Positions 1-4,910 of a stretch of 5,854 bases of DNA are shown piece after piece. The stretch spans positions 1-5,854 of the forward strand of contig JBFZBC010000043.1 of NCBI GenBank assembly GCA_041308645.1, read 5' to 3'. Source of the stretch: CAIJXO01 sp041308645. Lineage in GTDB: Bacteria > Patescibacteriota > Minisyncoccia > Phycocordibacterales > GWA1-40-21. Positions within the stretch are counted from its first letter, which is position 1. The number at the start of each line of letters is the position of its first letter. The position numbers were made by a program, and so were the translations under genes. The notes beneath the pieces were generated by a model. The model did no database searches. It was given only the letters and a program-made list of their open reading frames with translations, and was not told where the DNA came from.

Positions 1-190
1 CGGTGCCCCCGCCCGAAACGACTGTTTCAGTCGGGCGGGCAGCAAAATTTTTTTGACGACAAAATTTTATGCGAGGGTTAATACTTATTGGGAATAAGTA
101 TTAAGGCCGGAGTGTGACAACACGAGGCGGGCTCGGCATAATTTTTAAGTAAAAAAATATATGTGAGAGTCCATCGCCTGTCTTTTAACA
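1..190. other. Structured non-coding region, unidentified
   Basis: I see no open reading frame or known RNA signature here, but the region is packed with inverted repeats. These are a GC-rich hairpin at 11-40 (GCCCG arm against CGGGC, with inner CGACTG/CAGTCG), AAAATTTT arms at about 36-69, a perfect 11-bp stem at 79-89/93-103 with a GGG loop, a short GTGT/ACAC hairpin at 113-124, and an imperfect long stem at 125-179 (AGGCG/CGCCT, then GGCTC/GAGTC, then GCATA/TATGT). A run of stems before a terminator-like hairpin suggests a structured RNA whose 5' end may lie outside the window. I looked for hallmarks of RNase P RNA, tmRNA, SRP RNA and 5S rRNA and found none. A decayed group I intron is possible but weakly supported. 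Confidence 0.4.
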
Positions 191-235
191 AACGCCTCAA
201 CGAGAAGACTCGTTGAGGCGTTCAGAGTTTATCGT
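191..235 (+). terminator. Strong hairpin, probable intrinsic terminator
   Basis: A perfect 14-bp stem at 191-204/209-222 closes an AAGA loop. It is followed by a T-rich but interrupted tract (GTTTATCGTTTTTATTT). This fits termination of whatever RNA occupies 1-190 before the promoter of the next gene. The T tract does not begin right at the stem, so efficiency is uncertain. Confidence 0.55.
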
Positions 236-241
236 TTTTAT

Positions 242-270
242 TTGACATTATACTAAATTGCTGTAATCTT
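242..270 (+). promoter_or_regulatory. Candidate sigma70-type promoter for the zinc-ribbon gene
   Basis: A consensus -35 box TTGACA lies at 242-247. The best -10 at correct spacing is TAATCT (264-269, 16-bp spacer), preceded by TG. The -10 is a poor match. A better hexamer, TATACT at 249-254, has no good -35 partner. The location after a terminator and about 50 bp before a start codon supports a promoter here. Confidence 0.45.
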
Positions 271-317
271 AAAAATAGAAAAAGTTCTCGGTAAACTAGT
301 AAAGAAAGGGTAGAAAG

Positions 318-659
318 ATGAAGAAGAAAAGATTGAAGAAGTATCGTACGGTGGGGGGTCAGTTGCCTAGCCGGGAAGTGCTTGAGAAGTTGGCTATGGC
401 CAACCCATTGGTGAAAAAGCTGAAGCCGTGCTATCAGTCACCCAGGCAAAAGGCAGAGAAAAGCTATCTTTGCCCAACCTGCAAGAAGACTCGTGGTCTT
501 CTGCGTTCTCAGGGCAAGATTATTGTGGTTCAGGGTTATGAGCAGTGCGCTGATTGTCACGCTGACATTTGCTCAGCCGGTGAGGTTTATGGTCGTCAGA
601 TTAGGCAGAAGGATATCGAGTGGTTAGTTAGAATGTTTTTTGGAAGATTGGTTAGATAA
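318..659 (+). CDS. Small basic zinc-ribbon protein, function unknown
   Basis: I do not recognise the family. The 113-residue product is strongly basic, with a Lys/Arg-rich N-terminus. It has two CxxC pairs, CPTC at residues 52-55 and CADC at 77-80, spaced like a zinc ribbon, plus Cys38 and Cys85. No signal peptide or membrane segment is visible. A zinc-stabilised nucleic-acid-binding or ribosome-associated role is plausible by composition only. The ATG follows GAAAGGG (304-310) by 7 nt, one of the few ribosome-binding-site-like sequences in the window, which supports this start. The gene stands alone between its own promoter and a strong terminator. Its codons end in G or C (AAG, CAG, CTG, GTG) more often than those of prfB, ftsE or ftsX, so it may be highly expressed or of different origin. 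Confidence 0.75.
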   Translation: MKKKRLKKYRTVGGQLPSREVLEKLAMANPLVKKLKPCYQSPRQKAEKSYLCPTCKKTRGLLRSQGKIIVVQGYEQCADCHADICSAGEVYGRQIRQKDIEWLVRMFFGRLVR

Positions 660-678
660 CGATTTTTACTACTCTGAC

Positions 679-716
679 AAAACCGCGAACACGAGTTCGC
701 GGTTTTACTTTATTTA
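679..716 (+). terminator. Intrinsic terminator after the zinc-ribbon gene
   Basis: A perfect 12-bp stem (679-690/695-706, AAAACCGCGAAC against GTTCGCGGTTTT) closes an ACGA loop and is followed by ACTTTATTT. The flanking A and T runs make it potentially bidirectional. It lies 19 nt after the stop codon and isolates the gene from the tRNA cluster. Confidence 0.85.
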
Positions 717-723
717 GAAATGA

Positions 724-752
724 TTGAAAAATTATAAGAAATAAGCTATTCT
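724..752 (+). promoter_or_regulatory. Promoter of the tRNA-Thr / prfB cluster
   Basis: TTGAAA (724-729) and TATTCT (747-752) are separated by exactly 17 bp. A start site near 759 would give a leader of about 30 nt before tRNA-Thr(GGT). It directly follows a terminator. No other convincing promoter is seen before prfB, so it may drive both tRNAs and prfB. Confidence 0.65.
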
Positions 753-789
753 TGTAGAGTGTTATTTTGTTAGATCAAAAAGCACATAT

Positions 790-1057
790 GCCGTTGTAGC
801 TCAGTTGGTAGAGCACGTCATTGGTAAACTAAATTTGCCCTTCATTCTGGAAACGGAGTGATGAAGCCCGAATTACGGTTAAAGTCCATGCTCATGGGTA
901 AGACCGTGGCGATATATTATCGCCCGAACGACTGACAAGGGACGCTAAATTTAAAAGATATGCGTAAGATACAGTCTAGCCCTTTTATAAGCTAATTTTG
1001 GTGAAATAAAGGTATATGTGAATGACGAGGTCATCGGTTCAATCCCGATCAACGGCT
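790..1057 (+). tRNA. tRNA-Thr(GGT), interrupted by a group I intron
   Basis: The exons are 790-825 and 1021-1057, giving a 73-nt mature tRNA without encoded CCA. The acceptor stem GCCGTTG pairs with CAACGGC, with discriminator T1057. The D-arm is GCTC/GAGC with loop AGTTGGTA. The anticodon stem CGTCA/TGACG closes loop TTGGTAA, with anticodon GGT at positions 34-36. The T-arm ATCGG/CCGAT has loop TTCAATC. The gene is continuous only if 826-1020 is removed, which places the intron between nucleotides 36 and 37. Group I introns are known in this neighbourhood of bacterial tRNAs, for example tRNA-Arg(CCU). Its pairing and the tRNA fold agree, so I am confident in both. It shares a probable transcript with the second Thr tRNA and prfB. 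Confidence 0.93.
826..1020 (+). ncRNA. Minimal group I self-splicing intron in tRNA-Thr
   Basis: This 195-nt intron shows most of the group I core. P1 forms between exon GGT (823-825) and GCC (837-839), giving the U825-G837 wobble at the 5' splice site. P2 is CTTCAT/ATGAAG (840-845/861-866) and P3 is probably CCC/GGG (867-869/939-941). P4 is ACGGT/ACCGT (875-879/903-907), P5 CCATG/CATGG (886-890/893-897) and P6 GGCGATA/TATCGCC (908-914/918-924). P7 is GACTG/CAGTC (930-934/972-976) and P8 ACGC/GCGT (942-945/962-965). J8/7 is AAGATA, and P9 is TAGC/GCTA (977-980/991-994). The intron ends in the expected terminal G1020. It encodes no endonuclease. P3 is short and is the least certain pairing. 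Confidence 0.88.
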
Positions 1058-1066
1058 CAGCTTATT

Positions 1067-1137
1067 GTCATCTTAGCTCAGTTGGTATCCGCCCGAATGA
1101 CTGAGTAGACTCTGGTCGTTCCGTCAGGAGGAGAGCA
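1067..1137 (+). pseudogene. tRNA-like 5' fragment with hairpin in the D-loop
   Basis: Positions 1067-1087 read as a typical tRNA 5' part: seven acceptor-like bases, TA, GCTC and the D-loop AGTTGGTA. Where GAGC should follow at once, 45 nt intervene, and then GAGCA appears at 1133-1137. The intervening piece folds as GAATGAC/GTCGTTC (1095-1101/1115-1121) with an inner GAGT/ACTC stem. No anticodon arm, T-arm or 3' acceptor strand follows before the next tRNA, so this cannot be a working tRNA. It looks like a remnant of a third tRNA broken by a small palindromic insertion. Confidence 0.5.
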
Positions 1138-1157
1138 TATAAAAAATTAAGAATTAG

Positions 1158-1228
1158 GCCGAATTAGTTCAGTGGTAGAACTTTACTTTCGTAAAGTAGA
1201 AACATGGGTTCGATTCCCATATTCGGCT
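1158..1228 (+). tRNA. tRNA-Thr(CGT)
   Basis: This is a complete 71-nt cloverleaf without encoded CCA. The acceptor stem GCCGAAT pairs with ATTCGGC, with discriminator T1228. The D-arm is GTTC/GAAC with loop AGTGGTA. The anticodon stem TTACT/AGTAG closes loop TTCGTAA, with anticodon CGT, which reads ACG. The T-arm ATGGG/CCCAT has loop TTCGATT. It is a second threonine isoacceptor close behind tRNA-Thr(GGT). The prfB start codon lies only 7 nt beyond its 3' end, so 3' processing of the tRNA would leave almost no mRNA leader. Confidence 0.95.
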
Positions 1229-1235
1229 CAATAGT

Positions 1236-2162
1236 ATGTCAAATAATGAAGACCCAAACAACTTTTCTTCTGACAGAAAACTTGAACGGGTAAAAAAACA
1301 GAAGAAGATTGAAGAACTGGAAGCCTCGATGCTCACGGTGGATTTTTGGTCTGATAAAGTTAAGGCACAAGCTGTTATAAAGCAAATTTCTGAGTTAAAA
1401 GCTGAAATTATTGGAGTGGAAAAATATGATAGTGGTGATGCTATTTTAACTATTATGGCTGGTGCTGGAGGGATAGACGCTGAGGATTTTGCGCGGATGC
1501 TTTTTCAGATGTATACAAAATATTTTGATAAACAAGGCTGGGGTTATCATCTTCTTCATAAAAATGAAAATGATCATGGTGGCTATAGAAATATTACTCT
1601 TGAAATTTCTGGGAAGGGGGTATATGGAAAAATGAAAAATGAATTTGGAGTTCACCGCTTAGTAAGACTTTCTCCTTTTAATGCAAAAAGTTTACGCCAC
1701 ACCTCTTTTTCATTAGTTGAAATTATTCCAAAATTTGAGAAGACGAGTGCTTCAGACTTTATTATTCCTGAAGATGAGCTGATTATAGAATTTGCCAGAT
1801 CAAGCGGTCCTGGGGGGCAAAATGTAAACAAGAGAGAAACTGCGGTGAGGATTGTCCATTTACCAACAAAAATTTCTGTACATATTGATGGTGAACGCTC
1901 CCAAACCCAAAATAAAGAAAAGGCCCTACAAATATTGAGAGCTAAAGTTTATCTTTTGAAGGAGGACGAACGTAAGAAGAAAGAGCAGGGAATGTCCATC
2001 AGTAAAACTATGGACATTGAATGGGGTAATCAAATTCGCTCTTACGTTTTACATCCTTATAAAATGATAAAAGATCACCGGAGTGGGGTAGAAACAGCTA
2101 AGATTGACGATGTCCTTGATGGTGACATTGATATTTTTTTGGAAGCAGAAAAAGGTCTCTAA
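1236..2162 (+). CDS. prfB: Peptide chain release factor 2 (RF2)
   Basis: RF2 recognises UAA and UGA in the ribosomal A site and triggers peptidyl-tRNA hydrolysis. The diagnostic SPF tripeptide is at residues 146-148 and the catalytic GGQ at 193-195 within GPGGQNVNKRETAVR. The AGAGG core motif is at 75-79, and the C-terminal QIRSYVL...RSGVET block is present. At 308 residues it is shorter than the roughly 365 of E. coli RF2. Comparison from memory puts the loss in domain 1, where about 50 residues of the helical region before YDSGDA are missing. The usual in-frame UGA and +1 frameshift site of prfB are absent, so the normal autoregulation is not visible. There is no Shine-Dalgarno sequence, as the start lies 7 nt after tRNA-Thr(CGT). 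A later start at Met32 would cut into the conserved N-terminal helix, so I keep 1236. Confidence 0.95.
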   Translation: MSNNEDPNNFSSDRKLERVKKQKKIEELEASMLTVDFWSDKVKAQAVIKQISELKAEIIGVEKYDSGDAILTIMAGAGGIDAEDFARMLFQMYTKYFDKQGWGYHLLHKNENDHGGYRNITLEISGKGVYGKMKNEFGVHRLVRLSPFNAKSLRHTSFSLVEIIPKFEKTSASDFIIPEDELIIEFARSSGPGGQNVNKRETAVRIVHLPTKISVHIDGERSQTQNKEKALQILRAKVYLLKEDERKKKEQGMSISKTMDIEWGNQIRSYVLHPYKMIKDHRSGVETAKIDDVLDGDIDIFLEAEKGL

Positions 2163-2220
2163 TTATAATGACCCCATACTAAATTTTAGGAAGGAATGTT
2201 TTTTATTTATTGCTAGTCTG

Positions 2221-2229
2221 TGGTATACT
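2221..2229 (+). promoter_or_regulatory. Extended -10 promoter candidate for ftsE
   Basis: TGGTATACT matches an extended -10 element (TGn plus a TATAAT-like hexamer at 2224-2229). No good -35 is seen, only T/A-rich sequence around 2201-2208. The predicted start near 2236 would give a leader of about 75 nt, containing the tRNA-Leu-like fragment and the start-codon hairpin. Confidence 0.45.
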
Positions 2230-2246
2230 TAGTTGGTACGAAGTGA

Positions 2247-2270
2247 TTAGAATATGGTGAAATTGGTACG
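2247..2270 (+). pseudogene. tRNA-Leu-like 5' fragment
   Basis: The stretch TGGTGAAATTGGTA (2255-2268) matches the usual position 8 to D-loop sequence of bacterial leucine tRNAs, with seven acceptor-length bases before it. No anticodon arm, variable arm or T-arm follows, as the sequence runs into the ftsE start hairpin. It may be a tRNA remnant, or a leader that resembles one by chance. The octamer TTGGTACG occurs twice here, at 2233-2240 and 2263-2270. Confidence 0.3.
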
Positions 2271-2274
2271 GGAT

Positions 2275-2314
2275 TCATTATTTTTATAATCGCTTCGCTC
2301 ATTAAAAATAATGA
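2275..2314 (+). promoter_or_regulatory. Hairpin covering the ftsE start codon
   Basis: A perfect 12-bp inverted repeat (2275-2286/2303-2314) closes a 16-nt loop. The 3' arm contains the ATG of ftsE at 2311-2313, so in the mRNA the start codon would be base-paired. The stem is A/U-rich and could breathe. A role in tuning translation or sensing temperature is inference. Confidence 0.5.
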
Positions 2315-2991
2315 TTTATTTTGATAAAGTTTCTAAAATTTATTTGGACGATTGTATAGCCCTTGAAGATGTTAGTTTGACTATCGAGCCAAAAGAGTTT
2401 ATTGCTATTGTTGGGCACTCAGGGGCGGGTAAAAGCACTCTGATTAAGATGATTTTAGCTGAGGAAAAACCAACAAAAGGCACTGTTTTTTATGAGTCAG
2501 CTAATGTTCATAAACTAAAAGGTATGGAAGTTACTGAGCTTAGAAGGAAAATCGGTACAGTTTTTCAGGATTTTCGTCTTTTACCAAATAAAACTGTTTA
2601 TGAGAATATTGCTTTTGCTATGGAGGCGGCAGGTAGAACAGATGAGGAGATAGAAGCTGATGTTCCACATGTTTTGGAATTAGTTGATATAAGTAAGAAG
2701 ATATACAGCTTTCCCCATGAATTATCTGGTGGAGAAAAGCAAAGAGTAGCTATTGCTCGAGCAATTGTGAATCAACCCGATGTGATAATTGCCGATGAAC
2801 CCACTGGTAATTTGGATCCAGCAAATACCTTTGAAATAATACAAATATTAAAAAAGATAAACGAACTTGGCACTACCGTAATTATTACCACTCATAATCG
2901 TGGGGTGGTGGAGTCACTAGGTACTAGGGTGATAAGTATGCAGAATGGTAAAATCGTTCGAGATGATAAAAAAGGGAGTTACGTCTTGTAA
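2311..2991 (+). CDS. ftsE: Cell division ATP-binding protein FtsE
   Basis: FtsE is the cytoplasmic ATPase of the FtsEX complex. In known systems ATP cycling drives FtsX conformational change to activate septal peptidoglycan hydrolases. All ABC-ATPase motifs are intact: Walker A GHSGAGKST (residues 35-43), Q-loop Gln86 in VFQDFRLLPN, signature LSGGE (138-142), Walker B VIIADEP with catalytic Glu163, D-loop near 167-170, and switch His195 in TTHN. The 226-residue length is normal for FtsE. The sequence starts in the usual place (MIYFDKVSKIY), although no Shine-Dalgarno sequence precedes the ATG and the codon lies in a hairpin stem. ftsX follows after 176 bp, an unusually wide gap for a pair that overlaps or abuts in many bacteria. 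The order prfB-ftsE-ftsX is common in several bacterial groups. Confidence 0.96.
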   Translation: MIYFDKVSKIYLDDCIALEDVSLTIEPKEFIAIVGHSGAGKSTLIKMILAEEKPTKGTVFYESANVHKLKGMEVTELRRKIGTVFQDFRLLPNKTVYENIAFAMEAAGRTDEEIEADVPHVLELVDISKKIYSFPHELSGGEKQRVAIARAIVNQPDVIIADEPTGNLDPANTFEIIQILKKINELGTTVIITTHNRGVVESLGTRVISMQNGKIVRDDKKGSYVL

Positions 2992-3014
2992 AATAAGGAG
3001 TTTAGCGGCTATAT

Positions 3015-3121
3015 TTTACTAGATCCCGCACCATTTTTATAGAGGCATCAAATAATTTATATTAAAATTTGACTAGTAAAGATCAATATAATCATATATA
3101 ATTCATTTAGTAAAAATGGTG
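3015..3121 (+). repeat. Two crossing inverted repeats between ftsE and ftsX
   Basis: TTTACTAG (3015-3022) is complementary to CTAGTAAA (3073-3080). CACCATTTTTA (3029-3039) is complementary to TAAAAATGGTG (3111-3121). The two pairings cross, so in RNA they could form a pseudoknot or alternative hairpins. Purine-rich GGAGGGG follows directly at 3121-3127 but lies about 40 nt from the ftsX ATG. Possible -10 boxes TATAAT occur at 3087-3092 and 3097-3102, with TTGACT at 3069-3074, but none has ideal spacing. Confidence 0.5.
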
Positions 3122-3167
3122 GAGGGGTGATATTTTTCTGATTCAATTCATTCATAACAAAAATTTC

Positions 3168-4094
3168 ATGTATATTATAAAAATAAAAAGAGTATTCAGA
3201 GCAGGTCTAACAAATTTTTGGCGTAATGGTTTTGTTTCATCATCTTCTTTAGTTGTTATGTTTATCACTCTGTTTATGATTTCTTCCTTGATATTCACTA
3301 GCGCTATTTTAAAGTTCTCTCTTCAAGAAATTAAAAACAAAGTAGATATAAATGTTTACTTCACTACTAGTGCGGCTGAAGCGGATATTTTTAATTTAAA
3401 AAGTATTGTAGAGAAGATCGGAGAAGTGTCATCTGTTTCTTATATTTCTAGGGAAGAGGCCTTGGAAAATTTCAAAGAGAGACATAAAGATGATGCTTTG
3501 ACTTTACAAGCTTTGGATGAATTAGAAGATAATCCTCTGTCTGCTTCCTTAAGTATAAAAGCAAAAGAGCCTTCACAATATGAGGGAATAGCTAGCTTAC
3601 TTAATGATGAAGGAACTTTTTCTGGGGGCGGTAACCCAATCATAGAGAAAGTAAATTATTATCAGAATAAAGTTATTATTGATAAACTCATAAAGATTAC
3701 CACAGCAGTGAATACTTTAGGTTTTTGGGTGGCAGTTCTTTTTTTGATTATTTCTATTGTTATTACATTTAACACTATCAGACTAGCCATTTTTATTTCT
3801 AAAGATGAGATATCAGTTATGCGTTTAGTTGGAGCCTCTGGTAGATATATAAAAGGCCCATTTGTTGTCTCAGGGATATTTTATGGAATTGTTTCAGCTA
3901 CTTTGGTGATGATAGTTTTTTTAGGTTTGACGTATTGGCTCGGTAATCTTTCTAGGAACTTTTTCATTGGTTTAGATTTATTTGATTTCTACCTCAAGAA
4001 TTTTGGTCAGATATTCCTTATAATTTTTGGCTCCGGTGTCACCATTGGAGCTATCTCAAGTTATCTAGCGGTTCAGAAATATTTAAAAATCTAG
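3168..4094 (+). CDS. ftsX: Cell division permease-like protein FtsX
   Basis: FtsX is the membrane subunit of FtsEX. The 308 residues show the family plan: a short basic cytoplasmic N-terminus, TM1 (about 26-49), a large extracytoplasmic domain (about 50-180), then TM2 (about 183-208), TM3 (about 232-257) and TM4 (about 280-303). The conserved cytoplasmic segment after TM2, NTIRLAIFISKDEISVMRLVGAS (about 202-225), is characteristic and includes the region that contacts FtsE. No nucleotide-binding motif is present, as expected. The extracytoplasmic domain probably binds a peptidoglycan hydrolase or adaptor, but none is encoded here. No Shine-Dalgarno sequence precedes the ATG. The frame stays open upstream to 3114 without an ATG, GTG or TTG, so 3168 is the best start. 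The spacer before it may carry its own promoter. Confidence 0.95.
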   Translation: MYIIKIKRVFRAGLTNFWRNGFVSSSSLVVMFITLFMISSLIFTSAILKFSLQEIKNKVDINVYFTTSAAEADIFNLKSIVEKIGEVSSVSYISREEALENFKERHKDDALTLQALDELEDNPLSASLSIKAKEPSQYEGIASLLNDEGTFSGGGNPIIEKVNYYQNKVIIDKLIKITTAVNTLGFWVAVLFLIISIVITFNTIRLAIFISKDEISVMRLVGASGRYIKGPFVVSGIFYGIVSATLVMIVFLGLTYWLGNLSRNFFIGLDLFDFYLKNFGQIFLIIFGSGVTIGAISSYLAVQKYLKI

Positions 4095-4129
4095 CTTGAA
4101 TTTCTCTTTTTTTAGAGTATTCTTCTTTT

Positions 4130-4149
4130 AGCTAAAGCCTAATTTAGCT
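4130..4149 (+). terminator. Small hairpin after ftsX, weak terminator candidate
   Basis: A perfect 7-bp stem AGCTAAA/TTTAGCT closes a 6-nt loop, and a T-run lies upstream at 4106-4113 instead of after the stem. It may mark the end of the ftsEX transcript, but the missing downstream T tract makes it a poor canonical terminator. Confidence 0.3.
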
Positions 4150-4153
4150 ATAT

Positions 4154-4190
4154 TTGCGGGATCGTGTAGTGGTAGCAAATATATATCTGG
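4154..4190 (+). pseudogene. tRNA-Gln-like 5' half
   Basis: The sequence aligns by position with the 5' half of the complete tRNA-Gln at 4911. It starts TGCGGGA, has TC at positions 8-9 and an AGTGGTA D-loop, and CTG falls exactly at positions 34-36, after which the similarity stops. No 3' half able to pair with TGCGGGA follows within the downstream sequence. The D-stem is imperfect. It could be a leftover half of a duplicated tRNA, or the 5' exon of a destroyed intron-bearing tRNA. The endonuclease promoter overlaps its end. Confidence 0.4.
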
Positions 4191-4192
4191 TA

Positions 4193-4201
4193 TGTTATAA
4201 T
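4193..4201 (+). promoter_or_regulatory. Extended -10 promoter of the LAGLIDADG gene
   Basis: TGTTATAAT is a perfect extended -10 element (TG at 4193-4194, TATAAT at 4196-4201). The expected start, about 7 nt downstream, falls at 4208-4209, on the GTG start codon itself. This predicts a leaderless mRNA. No clear -35 is present. Confidence 0.6.
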
Positions 4202-4207
4202 AACTAA

Positions 4208-4906
4208 GTGAGAAGCTCATGGAATAAAGGACTGACAAAAGAAACTAGTAAATCTGTTAAGCAGATTTCTTTAACGTTAAAAAAAAGAAAAATTGATAAT
4301 TTTTCTAAATGGCGAGAGAAGATGGTGAGGTCAGGTAGGATTAAGTCTGTTTATAAAACTCTAAAAAAAGATGGGGATTTGGCTGAACTTATTGGTGTTG
4401 TCTTAGGTGATGGTCATATTGGAATTTTTCCAAGAACGGATAGTTTGATTCTTTTTTCAAACTCTAACAACAAGGGTTTTATTAAACGATATGCTGGTTT
4501 TATTGAGAAAATTTTTGATAAGAAACCTGTTATCAAGCATCTAACCTCGTGTAATTGTACCCGTATTTCAATATATGAAAAGTATATAAGTAAAAGATTG
4601 GGGATACCAAAGGGGGCGAAAGCAAAGAAACATTTTTCAGTGCCGAGGTGGATTTTGAAAAATCGTGCTTATGTGCTAAGGTATTTACGTGGTTTATATG
4701 AAGCTGAGGGCAATTTCAGTATGCATAAGCCGACTTATACTTATAAAATGTTCTTTTCTAATTATAATATTTCGTTAGAGAAAATAGTTTATAGGTTAGT
4801 TAAGCAGCTTGGTTTCCATCCTAATCTGAGTGGTCAGAAGGTTCAGATTTCAAGGAAAAAAGAGGTTTATGATTTTATTAAGTTGATTTCCTTCAGGAAA
4901 TATTAA
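4208..4906 (+). CDS. LAGLIDADG homing endonuclease
   Basis: The 232-residue protein has two LAGLIDADG helices, so it should act as a monomer. The first is LAELIGVVLGDG at residues 58-69 with acidic Asp68. The second is LRGLYEAEG at 160-168 with acidic Glu167. Such enzymes cut long DNA sites and promote their own insertion. The N-terminus WNKGLTKETSKSV (5-17) resembles the short NUMOD3-type DNA-binding motif found on many homing nucleases. The start is forced: a TAA stop lies immediately before GTG 4208, and no other start codon precedes Trp5. There is no Shine-Dalgarno sequence, and the promoter position predicts a leaderless mRNA. The gene sits between a tRNA-Gln-like half and a complete tRNA-Gln, 4 nt after its stop. 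There is no room for a group I intron core around it, so it appears free-standing and not intron-encoded. Confidence 0.88.
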   Translation: MRSSWNKGLTKETSKSVKQISLTLKKRKIDNFSKWREKMVRSGRIKSVYKTLKKDGDLAELIGVVLGDGHIGIFPRTDSLILFSNSNNKGFIKRYAGFIEKIFDKKPVIKHLTSCNCTRISIYEKYISKRLGIPKGAKAKKHFSVPRWILKNRAYVLRYLRGLYEAEGNFSMHKPTYTYKMFFSNYNISLEKIVYRLVKQLGFHPNLSGQKVQISRKKEVYDFIKLISFRKY

Positions 4907-4910
4907 TTAT

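Noticed and set aside
1..190. RNase P RNA, tmRNA, SRP RNA or 5S rRNA
   Set aside because: None of their conserved signatures (GAGGAAAGTCC, T-loop with tag codons, GGAAG/GCAGC SRP loop, 5S core) is present.
1446..1655. Minus-strand open frame of 69 codons inside prfB
   Set aside because: It lies antisense to well-conserved RF2 domain sequence, and its translation has no recognisable motif.
3023..3033. ATCCCGC + A + CCA, complementary to GCGGGAT of the tRNA-Gln-like half at 4155-4161, suggesting a permuted tRNA
   Set aside because: No usable T-arm precedes it, ftsX lies between the halves, the intact tRNAs here do not encode CCA, and the bases are already part of the crossing inverted repeats. 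Probably chance.
3440..3643. Minus-strand open frame of 67 codons inside ftsX
   Set aside because: It is antisense to the FtsX extracytoplasmic domain, low in complexity and without start signals.
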